Notes under the pieces: generated by a model
What the model saw: the letters and a program-made list of their open reading frames with translations, nothing else
What the model was told of the DNA's origin: nothing
Database searches by the model: none
NCBI GenBank assembly: GCA_036822055.1
Contig: DAISIK010000005.1
Location: 1 to 64,000, forward strand
DNA: 64,000 bases
DNA from: DAISIK01 sp036822055
GTDB lineage: Bacteria > Verrucomicrobiota > Verrucomicrobiia > Opitutales > Puniceicoccaceae
Direction of reading: 5' to 3'
Part shown: in pieces, positions 34,319 to 43,346 of the stretch
How positions within the stretch are numbered: the first letter of the stretch is position 1
Layout of the letters: each line of letters begins with the position of its first letter
Position numbers and translations under genes: made by a program

Positions 34319-36082
34319 CTACTCGTCGACTAGAGCGATGTCCGGTTCGAAGGCCAGGTGGAGGGTGTAGCGCATGCCGGGCCGGAGGACGAGGGGGTGG
34401 TTTCGTGCGAGGGTTTGGAGGTAGTAGAGGCTGCCGTAATAGGTCCGGTAGCGACTGTCGGTATTTACAATCTCGTTTTCCTGCCACTCGGCGAGGAAAT
34501 CGTCTTTGAGAACCGATGCCCTGAGACCCTCTGGCCCGAGGGTGAAGCTGGTGCCGAGGCGGTAGGAGGAGTGGGGCAGGGAGATCGCGAGCACGTAGCG
34601 CATGCTGTCGATGGTGAGGGGGGCTTTCACCATGAAGGTAAACTCGGAAGTGATTTTTGAGCCGAGGAAGGTCCAGTTTACCTTGCAGGAACCGAGGCCC
34701 TTGAGGATCTCCTCATCGGCAGTGATCAGCTCCGGCTGTTCGTACCGAAAAAAGAGCGATTTTCTCGGTCCGAGGCCGGTAGTGCATCCCTTTCCGTAGA
34801 AGCAGGGGACGATCGATTTGTCCCCGATTTTCAGCTCGGGGACCATGATGGGGAGAAACTGACCGACGGGCCAGTCAAAGATCCCGGGGGCGTGGGGAAA
34901 GGTGAGGGAGTCGCAATTTTTCCTGCCCTTGTTGGTGACGAGCGGAAGCTGGAGATGGAGACCGGTTTGAGGGTCGGTGTAGATGAAGAGGCCGTGCTCG
35001 CGATTGGCGCTTTTATCGAAACAGACGAAGCGTCCAACTTGTTTGCTGGGCGCGTGGACTGCGTCACCGAGGTTTCCCCCGATGGAGCGGGCGAGGCGAG
35101 ACCATTGGCTGCAGTAGCGGGCAGCATCGAAGTTTGCCATACGCGAGGTATGCCGCTCGATCGTTGTGCGCTCTCCGTCGCGAATGACGAGGTAGCCCTG
35201 TTCCTGCTCGACGTAGGTGACAAAGAAGAAGTGGAAGAGGCTGCGGAGGGTATCAAGAAAGTAAGGTTTTTTATCGGATGTCACCCAGTCATCGCGGAGG
35301 GCCTGAAGAATCAAGCTGATGCAGTGCATCTGCCCGTAGGCGCCGATGTTCTCACCGTAAGCCCAGCCGAGGCCATCGGAGCGAACGAGGTCGGGCATGA
35401 GTTTGAGATACTTTTCTGAGTGGGTGCGAAGGGTGGGAAGCTTGCGTTCGCGAAGGCCGATGTTGGAATGGAGTTGGAGGGCCTGCCGAATGAAAACAAA
35501 GGAGAGGATCCCATAGATATCAAAGGTGCCTCCGATGCCCACGTTGCTGTCGTCGAGATACCCGCCGGAGCTGTGACTGTTGAGCCGCTCGATGAATTTT
35601 TCGATCAAACGGCCAGTTTCGTCTTTCTTGGAGAGACCGAAGCTGTATCGGGTGACCGACTTGGCGATGTTGAAGGCTTGAAGGTGGTCCTCGTAGTCAT
35701 TCCGGGAGAGGAGCTGACTGTCGAGAAGTTCCTTTGTCTCATCGACAAGGCGCTCCCAGACGGGGTTGCGCTCCTTGGAGGGGCCAAAACTCAGGAGGCC
35801 GAGGGCGGCATAGGCGATGCCGTTTTCGGAGGACCCGGGAGCGAAGGCTTGGGCAGTGATGGTGCGGGCGGCGAGGTCGACCAGGTCATGGCCCTGGAGG
35901 GTGGTCTCATTGGTAGCGCGGAAATACTCTCCAATCGCGAAGGCGGCATGGCCGGGCTCATCGGCGACGGCAGTTTCTCCCGGGTGAGGAGTGAGAGTTC
36001 CGTCCTCGTTTATGGCTCCGAGGTTGTTAATAAGGAACGACCGTGCAAGTTCCTGGCACTGTTCGGCAAACGGATGATCCAT
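34319..36082 (-). CDS. Large protein of unknown function (toroid-plus-beta architecture)
   Basis: I start at the ATG at 36082, where a soluble sequence begins (587 residues). A longer frame to 36379 adds 99 proline/serine-rich residues with no support. The first ~340 residues read as repeated helix pairs (HAAFAIGEYFRATNETTLQG, NGIAYAALGLLSFGPSKERN, DGLGWAYGENIGAYGQMHCI) that resemble an alpha/alpha toroid. The last ~240 are beta-rich with CFYGKGCTTGLGPRKSLFFR and SYRLGTSFTLG. This layout is common in polysaccharide lyases and in heparinase-like or DUF2264-like proteins, but no catalytic set is identified. No signal peptide, hence cytoplasmic. Function unknown. It lies between hisF and rho, same strand. 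Confidence 0.55.
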   Translation of the reverse strand: MDHPFAEQCQELARSFLINNLGAINEDGTLTPHPGETAVADEPGHAAFAIGEYFRATNETTLQGHDLVDLAARTITAQAFAPGSSENGIAYAALGLLSFGPSKERNPVWERLVDETKELLDSQLLSRNDYEDHLQAFNIAKSVTRYSFGLSKKDETGRLIEKFIERLNSHSSGGYLDDSNVGIGGTFDIYGILSFVFIRQALQLHSNIGLRERKLPTLRTHSEKYLKLMPDLVRSDGLGWAYGENIGAYGQMHCISLILQALRDDWVTSDKKPYFLDTLRSLFHFFFVTYVEQEQGYLVIRDGERTTIERHTSRMANFDAARYCSQWSRLARSIGGNLGDAVHAPSKQVGRFVCFDKSANREHGLFIYTDPQTGLHLQLPLVTNKGRKNCDSLTFPHAPGIFDWPVGQFLPIMVPELKIGDKSIVPCFYGKGCTTGLGPRKSLFFRYEQPELITADEEILKGLGSCKVNWTFLGSKITSEFTFMVKAPLTIDSMRYVLAISLPHSSYRLGTSFTLGPEGLRASVLKDDFLAEWQENEIVNTDSRYRTYYGSLYYLQTLARNHPLVLRPGMRYTLHLAFEPDIALVDE

Positions 36083-36320
36083 CCAAATAGGTGGGTGTTG
36101 TTGATTGGGTGTGTCGAATCCTTGAGGCTTCGGCGGTTGGTGAAAGAGTTTAGGTAAAAGCGGGATAAAAATGTAAGGCAACCCGAAAAAGCACTGAGAA
36201 GAGGGTTTCCCTGAGCCTTCCCGAAACGGGGAGGAAAAAGCCGGGGAGGGCTTGCGGTGGGTAGATGGGAGATCCTCGGTGGAGGGGTCCGGCGGGCTGC
36301 TCAAAAATCCGGGATCGAGC

Positions 36321-37448
36321 CTAAACGGGAATAACGTCGAGCAGTTCTTTGTTAGTGGGAAACTTCTCGAGACGGCCAATCAGTTTTTCGGTGGCTTCGT
36401 CGGGACGCATGCCTAGGAGGGTGCGACGGAAGACACCGATTTTCTCGAGTGAGCGAGGATCGATGAGTAGCTCCTCACGTCGAGTGCCCGAGGAGGCAAT
36501 GTGGATGGCAGGCCAGAGTCGAAGCTCGGCGGTTTTCCGATCCAGGACCATTTCCATGTTCCCAGTGCCCTTGAATTCCTGGAAGATGAGGTCGTCCATC
36601 TTGCTGCCGGTATCAATCAAGGCTGAGGCGATGATGGTGAGGGAGCCCGCCTCCTCGGTTAGGCGAGCAGCCGAAAAAAGCTGGCGAGGTTTCTCAAGGG
36701 CCCGGATGTCGAGACCTCCGGTCATCGTCCGGCCACTACCACTTTTGGCAGAGTTGTAGGCGCGGGCCAGCCGGGTGATTGAATCGAGCAAGAGGACGAC
36801 GTCCTTTTTCCCCTCAACCAAGCGTTTTGCGCGCTCAATGGCAAACTCGGCAATTCTGAGGTGGTTTTTCGGATCTTCGTCGTTGGACGAGGCAAAAACT
36901 TCGGCGGCGACGGTCCGGCGGAAGTCGGTGACCTCCTCGGGGCGCTCATCAACCAGGAGAACCATGAGGTGGATCTCCGGATGATTTTCGATGATGCCGG
37001 CAGCAATGTCCTGGAGGAGGGTAGTTTTTCCCGTGCGAGGTGGTGCGACAATGAGACCGCGCTGCCCCTTACCGATGGGACAGAGGAGGTCTATAACCCG
37101 ATTAGTCAGGCGCCCGTCTCGAGTCTCGAGGCGGATTTTCTGATTCGGGGTGATGGTGGTGAGGTTGTTGAAGGTGAAGCTCGACCGGGCTTCGTCAAGG
37201 CTTCTGCCATCGATCGAATCAACACGGACGAGTTTTGGGTTGGGGAAGCGTTGGTTGACGAGGGCGGTGCCAGTGATGCCAGAGCTTTTGCGGAGTTTGA
37301 GCCGCTTGATAAGTTCGCGGGGAACAAAGGGATCCTCGGGCCGGGTTCGCCCGTTGTAGCCAGGGTCAATGAGGCGACCGGAGTTATTTTCGAGAATCTC
37401 CAGAATGCCTGAAACCTCTATTTCGGCTGGTGATTGGATTTCTGCCAT
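36321..37448 (-). CDS. rho: Transcription termination factor Rho (short form)
   Basis: Starting at the ATG at 37448, the product is 375 residues, shorter than the usual ~420. The ATPase core is complete: Walker A APPRTGKTTLLQDIA, Walker B VVLLLDSITRLARAYN, R-loop region MTGGLDIRALEKPRQLFSAA, catalytic LTEEAGSLTIIASALIDTGS, and the C-terminal ELRLWPAIHIASSGTRREELL. The N-terminal helical Rho_N bundle is absent, and the cold-shock domain carries NNSGRLIDPGYNG where the RNP motif GFGFLR is expected. The longer in-frame ORF (to 37724) is proline-rich and not Rho-like. It terminates untranslated transcripts genome-wide. Confidence 0.93.
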   Translation of the reverse strand: MAEIQSPAEIEVSGILEILENNSGRLIDPGYNGRTRPEDPFVPRELIKRLKLRKSSGITGTALVNQRFPNPKLVRVDSIDGRSLDEARSSFTFNNLTTITPNQKIRLETRDGRLTNRVIDLLCPIGKGQRGLIVAPPRTGKTTLLQDIAAGIIENHPEIHLMVLLVDERPEEVTDFRRTVAAEVFASSNDEDPKNHLRIAEFAIERAKRLVEGKKDVVLLLDSITRLARAYNSAKSGSGRTMTGGLDIRALEKPRQLFSAARLTEEAGSLTIIASALIDTGSKMDDLIFQEFKGTGNMEMVLDRKTAELRLWPAIHIASSGTRREELLIDPRSLEKIGVFRRTLLGMRPDEATEKLIGRLEKFPTNKELLDVIPV

Positions 37449-37882
37449 GGGAATAAATACTAGTTGGTTTCTAGCCCGAGAATGGTTCCGTGGAGCAACA
37501 TCCAGTTTGGGGCAAGTTTTGTCCACCGAGGTGGGATTTTGGCGACCGGGCGAGAGAGCCTGGATTTGTGGGCGCGGGTGCCACCTTTGCCAAGCAGAGT
37601 CGGTCGGTGGACCAGAAGTAGTGGGTCCAGGCAGTCCATTGCAATGGTAAAAATCTGATGTGACGCACGGCGGGGCTCGGGGCGACGGGGCCGGGTGGTT
37701 GCCGGATTTGCGGATTGGCCGCAAATAAGGGCTGTCTCGGAAAGCCGTAAGTCGGAGCCTGCAGTCGCTTTTGGTGAATTAGCGATTAAGTGTTACAATG
37801 AGCGACCCTGGTCGGAAAGTCTTGTTTTGGGATGGTGACGTTACTAGTTTTTAAATGGCGTTTGAGAACCCTTGCCCCGCTC
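37449..37882. other. Intergenic region between rho and metalloprotease
   Basis: A 434-bp divergent spacer. It should hold the rho leader on the minus strand and the protease promoter (37771-37799, listed) on the plus strand. Open frames on either strand here are short and have no resemblance to known families. A GC-rich stretch at about 37660-37700 is noticeable but forms no clear hairpin or terminator. Confidence 0.5.
37771..37799 (+). promoter_or_regulatory. Sigma70-type promoter candidate
   Basis: TTGGTG (37771-37776), a 17-bp spacer, and TACAAT (37794-37799) are close to the -35/-10 consensus. Transcription would start near 37806, 77 bp before the metalloprotease start at 37883. Confidence 0.55.
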
Positions 37883-39706
37883 ATGAAACCCAAAAATATT
37901 TTCAACCACCCCATAGTCCTGGTGGCTGCGCTGACCATTTTTGCTTCTGCGGTCGAATCTTGGGGGATGTCCCTGATCAAGCGGAGTCTCGCGGAAAGGG
38001 CGGAAGTTGCCGAGGCAGTGGTGACTGGTGAAATAGTCCTCGTGCGAGGCGCCTTGGTGGATGGAAGGGTCCACACCCGCTTCACGATCCGAAGCCTGGA
38101 GACGATCAAGGGAATTGTTCCGGAGTACTTCGAGGTGATTGCTCCGGGTGGGGTTTATGGATTGGAAGGGGTTGCTGATTCCCGGCTACCGGAAATTGAG
38201 GAGGGTGCTGCCTACCTCTTTTTGATTGATGTCGAGGATGAGCGGCTGGTCTTTCATGAATCAGTTGCCGGGGTGAACGAGATTCGCGAAACTGACCTGA
38301 TTTTGCTCCGCGAAGTGTGTGCGGATCTGGTGGGCGCTGACCTTAGCCAGTTTGCGAGGGATCCGATCTCGGTGCGCCGGGCCGTCACTGAATCGGGGCT
38401 GATTGAGCTTGACGGAGTTAGGCGGTTTACCCTTCCGGATCAAGGCATTCCGATTCCGGTGGTGGCAGACACTTCGACCCTTCCGGCTGGTTTGAGCGAA
38501 GCCCAGGCTTTGCAGGCGCTCCAGAACTCCCTGGAGGCTTGGGCGAGTATTTCCTCGCTTCGTTTCGAGTTTGTGGGAACAGAGGTGTTTCCAAAGTCGG
38601 CTATTGATTACACATCGAACGAAGGTTCGGTTATCCGGGTGCAGATGCATGACGACTTCCTCGATATTGGGCTAAACAGTTCAACCCTTGGGTTTGGGGG
38701 AGCGAGTTTTTTTATTGATCCTGGTTTGGGGGCTACGGTGGATGGACTGGCTTTCAATAGATCGAATTTTGGTTTTGTGGTGTTGAACCACCGGGCTGCA
38801 TCGATGTCTGATCCGGCTACTTTTGAGGAAGTTTTGGCGCATGAACTCGGGCATGTGATTGGCTTGGATCACAGCAGCGAGGACACCAACGAGACGGACC
38901 CCCTCCTCGCAGAGGCGATGATGTTTTTTGAAGCCAAAGCTGACGGACGTGGTGCAAGTTTGAATGCGTATGACATCGATACAGTCCTCAAAGCGCACCC
39001 GATGAACACACCGCCCTACGGATTCAATCGGGTGCTCTACGCGATCACTACACCGGGCAACAGCCTCGCCAACCCAAACGCAAATAGTGTCGTTCTCTCG
39101 GCGGGAGATCTCGACGGAGATGCTTTGACCTTTATCGTTCAGAGCCAGACTACGAGCAATGGCACGTTTTCGGTGGTCGATGGGCGGGTGTTTTTCCAAC
39201 CGTCTGGCTTCTTTAGTGATACTTCGGTCGGAGATCCAGCTACTTCCTTTTTTGCGAGGTTGATCGCCAAGGCTTGGGACGGGGTTCATCTTTCTCCTCC
39301 GATTGAAGTGAGGATTGCCGGTTTTCGCTCGGATACGAGACCGGTTGGTGCCCCCGACGGAATCCCTGACTCATGGATGCTGGCAAACTTCGGGAGTATT
39401 GATGGGGCGAGTGCGACAGGCAATTTCGACGGTGACCCGTACACAAACTACGAGGAATACCGGATGGGAACCGATCCTCGGGACCCGAACTCGAGATTCA
39501 AGATAACGGAGATTTCCCCGGGTAAGTTACAGTGGACGGCTCAGCGCTTTGATAGCTATTTAATTGAGTCGACGACGGATTTTGTGGTGTGGCGATTCGA
39601 AGCCCTGAGGACGGAGACGGACGGGGACGGGCTTCTGGAGTGGTCGGAATTCCCGGGGGTAGACGGGGATCCGATTCGGTTCTACCGTATCTTGCGGATC
39701 GACTGA
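37883..39706 (+). CDS. Secreted matrixin-like zinc metalloprotease
   Basis: The ATG at 37883 places a signal peptide at the N-terminus (HPIVLVAALTIFASAVESWG); the upstream ATG at 37832 would bury it, so the shorter 607-residue form is preferred. A middle catalytic domain carries the zinc motif HELGHVIGLDHS (near residue 320), the H-E-x-x-H-x-x-G-x-x-H-S pattern of M10A matrixins. A Met-turn candidate lies in LAEAMMFFEAK. Before it, WASISSLRFEFVGT resembles the matrixin prepeak. A bacterial Ig/cadherin-like strand set follows, then a type-3 thrombospondin-like calcium repeat (DGIPDSW...NFDGDPYTNYEEYRMGTDP), and a short C-terminal domain. Stand-alone gene, extracellular protein digestion likely. 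Confidence 0.85.
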   Translation: MKPKNIFNHPIVLVAALTIFASAVESWGMSLIKRSLAERAEVAEAVVTGEIVLVRGALVDGRVHTRFTIRSLETIKGIVPEYFEVIAPGGVYGLEGVADSRLPEIEEGAAYLFLIDVEDERLVFHESVAGVNEIRETDLILLREVCADLVGADLSQFARDPISVRRAVTESGLIELDGVRRFTLPDQGIPIPVVADTSTLPAGLSEAQALQALQNSLEAWASISSLRFEFVGTEVFPKSAIDYTSNEGSVIRVQMHDDFLDIGLNSSTLGFGGASFFIDPGLGATVDGLAFNRSNFGFVVLNHRAASMSDPATFEEVLAHELGHVIGLDHSSEDTNETDPLLAEAMMFFEAKADGRGASLNAYDIDTVLKAHPMNTPPYGFNRVLYAITTPGNSLANPNANSVVLSAGDLDGDALTFIVQSQTTSNGTFSVVDGRVFFQPSGFFSDTSVGDPATSFFARLIAKAWDGVHLSPPIEVRIAGFRSDTRPVGAPDGIPDSWMLANFGSIDGASATGNFDGDPYTNYEEYRMGTDPRDPNSRFKITEISPGKLQWTAQRFDSYLIESTTDFVVWRFEALRTETDGDGLLEWSEFPGVDGDPIRFYRILRID

Positions 39707-39810
39707 CATTTTGGGAAATACTTCCGTGGGGAGGGTCGAACCGATGGACTTGAAGGTTTCCTCCGGACTATTGAGTTGAGTTGGAGCCGTGCGTCGGGAT
39801 GCTTTGAGAG

Positions 39811-41775
39811 ATGAAGTTTTATCCCGTCGTCGCTCTCTTTCTGGGAATTGTTTTGGGATTTTTGATCGGGTCGGGTTTATCGCGAGTTGATTCAGAGTCC
39901 GGTAGCGTCCAGAGCAAAGGTGAATTGGCGTTTAAGGCAGGGGGTGAACCAAGGGTTGTTGACGGAGCGGAGGAGCGGCAAAGTCGGGGGCTAGAGATTC
40001 GCAGTGGGTATCTGGGCGAGGAGGAAACCGAACCGGAGTTCGAGGATCAGACTTCAACGCAAAGAATCCAGTCACTGATGGCGGAACCCATTTCCCTGGC
40101 GTCGATTACTGAATTGAGCTTGCTTGCCCAGAGAATTGATGGGGTAGAGCTGATCGGTATTTTAGAGAATTTGAATTCGTCCCGTGCGGATAATACGGCC
40201 CAGTGGGTTGCGGTGGCGTTAATGCACCTGGCGGTCGCCGAGTTGGATCGAGAGGAGGCTTTTCATGTGCTGCAAATTGGTGACTTTGATGAGCAGACGA
40301 AGATTTCTTTAAAAATTGGTATTTTTAACCAGTGGGCAACCGAAGAGCCGGAAGCTGCTTTTGGAGCAGCCCTGTTGGTTGCGGATGAGGACGAGCGGAG
40401 GGCCTTGATCTATGCAACCCTCCAAAGCCTGGCACAAGTTGATCCGGGGAGAGCTTTGCTGCTTCATCAGGAATCCGGATCTGTCGACAGGGGCATCCTG
40501 GCAAACATATTTTGGCATTGGGGTCAGCAGGACCCCCAGGCAGCCGAGATTGCTGCATCAAGGCTCCCTGAGGAAGAGCAGGAGAGGGCCTACAGTAGCC
40601 TTGCGTCTGGATTGGCGCGCGCGAAGCCGGAGCTAGCACTGTTGGTTCTGGAGCAAATCCAGAACAAGGAAATCCGTAGTCGAACTTTAAACCAAATGGT
40701 TCAGCACAGTTCGCGCCAGGATTTTGGTTTTGCCTTGAGGCTGTTGGAAAGTATCTCAGACCCTTATGAGCGATCCGAAGTGACGCGGGACTCTATTTAC
40801 ATGCTTGTGCAAGCGGATCGTGAAAAGGCAGTTGAACTTGTTGAAGGGCTGATTGATGGCCGACCCAAGTGGGAGGCTTTTCAGAGGTTAGTCCAGCAGT
40901 TTTCGCAATCAGATCCGCGGACGGCTGTCGAGCTGGCAGAGCAAATTCCCTATGGAAATTACTACCGATCCGCATTGGCATCGATAGCCTCGAATTGGGT
41001 GGAGGTCGACGCTGAGGCAGCTTTGCAATGGGCAGCCTCACTACAGACTGGCGAAGTCCGTGATCGCGTCTATGAAAACATCTTCAGGCACTTGGTTAAG
41101 TCTCCGGACGAAGCTATTCAGTGGATCAATGAATTCTCCGGGGTTGAAAAAGTTATGCTCATTGAGCAGATAGCGCAGGCCAAAGCGGCTAGGGATCCGC
41201 AAGGTGGGCTCCAGTGGATCGAGACCCTGGAAGACGGTGAACTCGCGGAAAAAGGGCTGCTGCGTTTCTTGCGAACCTGGGCTAATAATGAGCCAGCGGC
41301 TGTGGTTGCCTATCTCGAAGCGAGCGGGCAGAGGGATCGAATCCGAAGTGACCTCAGGAGTGTGATATCTACGTGGGCCGGGCGAGATCTTCCCGCCGCG
41401 CTATCGTGGGCCAATGAGCTGGAGAACGGGGCTTTGCGAGATCGTTCCATGGAAATGATCGCTCGGGAGTGGCTCTCTCAGGATACCTACCAAGCTTCGA
41501 GGTGGATTGCGGAGATGGAGCCGAAATCCACGCGAGAGAGGTTGGCAGGAATTCTGATTGATCGGACCTACCGCTCAGACCCTGAATCGGCTTTTCAGTG
41601 GGGATTAACTCTGGAAAATGATTCACAACGAACGCGGCGCTTCAACAAAATCCTCGATGAAATGGTGCGGCGTGGTAATCGCGACCGGGCGCTTGAATTG
41701 ATCGGATCGGCAGGTTTTCCGGCTGAGTTACACTCAAATCTGGTCGAGAGGGTGTCTGATCCGGCTCGGCGGTAG
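39811..41775 (+). CDS. Membrane-anchored 32-residue helical-repeat protein
   Basis: This 654-residue protein has an N-terminal membrane anchor (VVALFLGIVLGFLIGSGLS), an acidic linker to about residue 90, and at least 15 tandem units of about 32 residues, each with a pattern like D-P-x-x-A-x-x-W-A-x-x-L-x-x-x-x-x-R-x-x-x-x-x-x-I-x-x-x-W. Clear examples lie between residues ~370 and 640 (DAEAALQWAASLQTGEVRDR; DLPAALSWANELENGALRDR; DPESAFQWGLTLENDSQRTR). The layout recalls TPR/HEAT-type solenoids, which bind partner proteins. No enzyme motif. Orphan gene after the metalloprotease. Exact family unknown; similar proteins are common in Verrucomicrobiota. Confidence 0.65.
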   Translation: MKFYPVVALFLGIVLGFLIGSGLSRVDSESGSVQSKGELAFKAGGEPRVVDGAEERQSRGLEIRSGYLGEEETEPEFEDQTSTQRIQSLMAEPISLASITELSLLAQRIDGVELIGILENLNSSRADNTAQWVAVALMHLAVAELDREEAFHVLQIGDFDEQTKISLKIGIFNQWATEEPEAAFGAALLVADEDERRALIYATLQSLAQVDPGRALLLHQESGSVDRGILANIFWHWGQQDPQAAEIAASRLPEEEQERAYSSLASGLARAKPELALLVLEQIQNKEIRSRTLNQMVQHSSRQDFGFALRLLESISDPYERSEVTRDSIYMLVQADREKAVELVEGLIDGRPKWEAFQRLVQQFSQSDPRTAVELAEQIPYGNYYRSALASIASNWVEVDAEAALQWAASLQTGEVRDRVYENIFRHLVKSPDEAIQWINEFSGVEKVMLIEQIAQAKAARDPQGGLQWIETLEDGELAEKGLLRFLRTWANNEPAAVVAYLEASGQRDRIRSDLRSVISTWAGRDLPAALSWANELENGALRDRSMEMIAREWLSQDTYQASRWIAEMEPKSTRERLAGILIDRTYRSDPESAFQWGLTLENDSQRTRRFNKILDEMVRRGNRDRALELIGSAGFPAELHSNLVERVSDPARR

Positions 41776-41978
41776 GCTGGATTTCTGAATTATTTCCCTG
41801 AGGAGGAGGAGAAGGTTGGTGGATGAGGAATATTTCATTGCAGAAGCTCGGCGGTAGGTGCCGAGGCGATAGGATCGCCACCAGAAATATGCGCCAAGCG
41901 GGGGGCTCCTTATCCTCTTGACTTGATCGTGCCGGTTTGATTTTTTCTTCAGTTTTCATTTTCCCGAATTTCTTCGTC

Positions 41979-42158
41979 ATGGCACAACCAAAGCGCAAAC
42001 AATCCAAACGCCGCAGCAGGCTCCGTCGTGGGGCCAATCGTTTCAAGGCACCGAATTTGGCTGTCGATCCGACGGACGGTTCGGTCTACCGGCCACACCA
42101 AGTCAACCCGAGCAATGGAATGTATCGTGGTCGGCAGGTGATTGAGGTCGAGGACTGA
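41979..42158 (+). CDS. rpmF: 50S ribosomal protein bL32
   Basis: The ATG at 41979 gives a 59-residue protein starting MAQPKRKQSKRRSRLRRGAN, the usual basic bL32 N-terminus. The four zinc-binding cysteines of the common form are absent (a C-minus variant). It is immediately upstream of plsX and fabH, the conserved rpmF-plsX-fabH order, which links ribosome and membrane lipid synthesis. Confidence 0.94.
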   Translation: MAQPKRKQSKRRSRLRRGANRFKAPNLAVDPTDGSVYRPHQVNPSNGMYRGRQVIEVED

Positions 42159-42199
42159 GAAACTGATGGTGACCGGATTTTTTCCGGTTGCTCATTCTC

Positions 42200-43267
42200 A
42201 TGGGTGAAGGCGATAGAGCCCAAACCATCGCTATCGATGCGATGGGGAATGATCTCGGTCCTGAAGAGATTGTTGAGGGTCTTCGGCTCGCCCTAAATAG
42301 TCTACCTGCTGAGGGCCGGGAAACTCGGTTTATCCTTTTTGGTGACGAGGATTTACTGCGACCCATCCTGAGCGACGCTCACTTGCTTGATGACCGTCGG
42401 ATCGTGATCCACCCGACCACAGAGGTCATCTCAATGGATGACAAGCCGCTGGTGGGTCTAAAGAAAAAGACTGATGCTTCGATGGTGAGGGCCATCGAAG
42501 CGGTTCGCGAGGGGGTTGCCAACGCCGTCCTATCTTGTGGGAACACGGGTGCCTTGATGGCCGGGGGCACGCTGCGGATCCGTCCACTGGGTGGGGTGGA
42601 GCGCCCGGCACTGGCCACCATCATTCCGACTCGACACACTCGTTTTATTTTGTTGGATGCGGGTGCCAATCCCGATGCGACGGCCGTCCAGCTCTGTCAA
42701 AATGCGATTCTGGGGAGTCACTATGCACGGGTGGTGCTGGGGCGGGAGCGGCCCAAAGTGGGGCTTTTAACCATCGGGACAGAGGAAGGGAAGGGTGGCA
42801 ATCGAATCAAAGAAACCCATGATTACCTGAAGAAGATCGATGACCTGATAGACTATCGGGGCCTGATTGAGGGATTTCAGGTTTTTGAGGACCGGGTAGA
42901 CGTGGTGGTGTGTGATGGATTCGTGGGCAACATCGTATTGAAGGTTTCCGAGTCTCTATTCAAAATGCTGAAAGGATATTTGAAGGATGAGTTGGCGAAA
43001 AATTGGCTTCGCCAGTTTGGGGCTTTGCTTTCGGTGGGCGCTTTCAACGAAATCAAGCGAACACTCAATCCATCGCAGTTCGGTGCCGCCCCCTTACTCG
43101 GATTGAGGGCGCCAGTATTGAAGGCGCATGGTTCGTCGACGCGGGATTCGATTGCCGGGGCGATCCATGTGGCTCTTGACACCGTCCGGCTGGATATGAC
43201 CGAGCGGATCCAGGAAGATATCCGGACGATGAATGAACGAATCCTCCCGGTGGAGGAAGAGATTTGA
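42200..43267 (+). CDS. plsX: Phosphate acyltransferase PlsX
   Basis: The ATG at 42200 gives 355 residues. It has the PlsX motif IAIDAMGNDLGPEEIVEGL at the N-terminus, DKPLVGLKKKTDASMVRAIE, VANAVLSCGNTGALMAGG, FILLDAGANPDATAVQLCQ, GLLTIGTEEGKGGNRIKETH, and VVVCDGFVGNIVLKVSE. It makes acyl-phosphate from acyl-ACP for glycerophospholipid synthesis. 42 bp downstream of rpmF, 79 bp upstream of fabH. Confidence 0.96.
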   Translation: MGEGDRAQTIAIDAMGNDLGPEEIVEGLRLALNSLPAEGRETRFILFGDEDLLRPILSDAHLLDDRRIVIHPTTEVISMDDKPLVGLKKKTDASMVRAIEAVREGVANAVLSCGNTGALMAGGTLRIRPLGGVERPALATIIPTRHTRFILLDAGANPDATAVQLCQNAILGSHYARVVLGRERPKVGLLTIGTEEGKGGNRIKETHDYLKKIDDLIDYRGLIEGFQVFEDRVDVVVCDGFVGNIVLKVSESLFKMLKGYLKDELAKNWLRQFGALLSVGAFNEIKRTLNPSQFGAAPLLGLRAPVLKAHGSSTRDSIAGAIHVALDTVRLDMTERIQEDIRTMNERILPVEEEI

Positions 43268-43346
43268 TTGAAAGGGATGTGGTGGATGCCCTTATTTCTA
43301 AAAGTTTAGTCTAGATTTTTTAATTTCAGAGGTATCAGTCTTGATT

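Noticed and set aside
37449..37724. N-terminal extension of Rho as a Rho_N-type domain
   Set aside because: Proline/serine-rich with no helical bundle or charged insert pattern; most likely a shadow. N-terminal proteomics would settle it.
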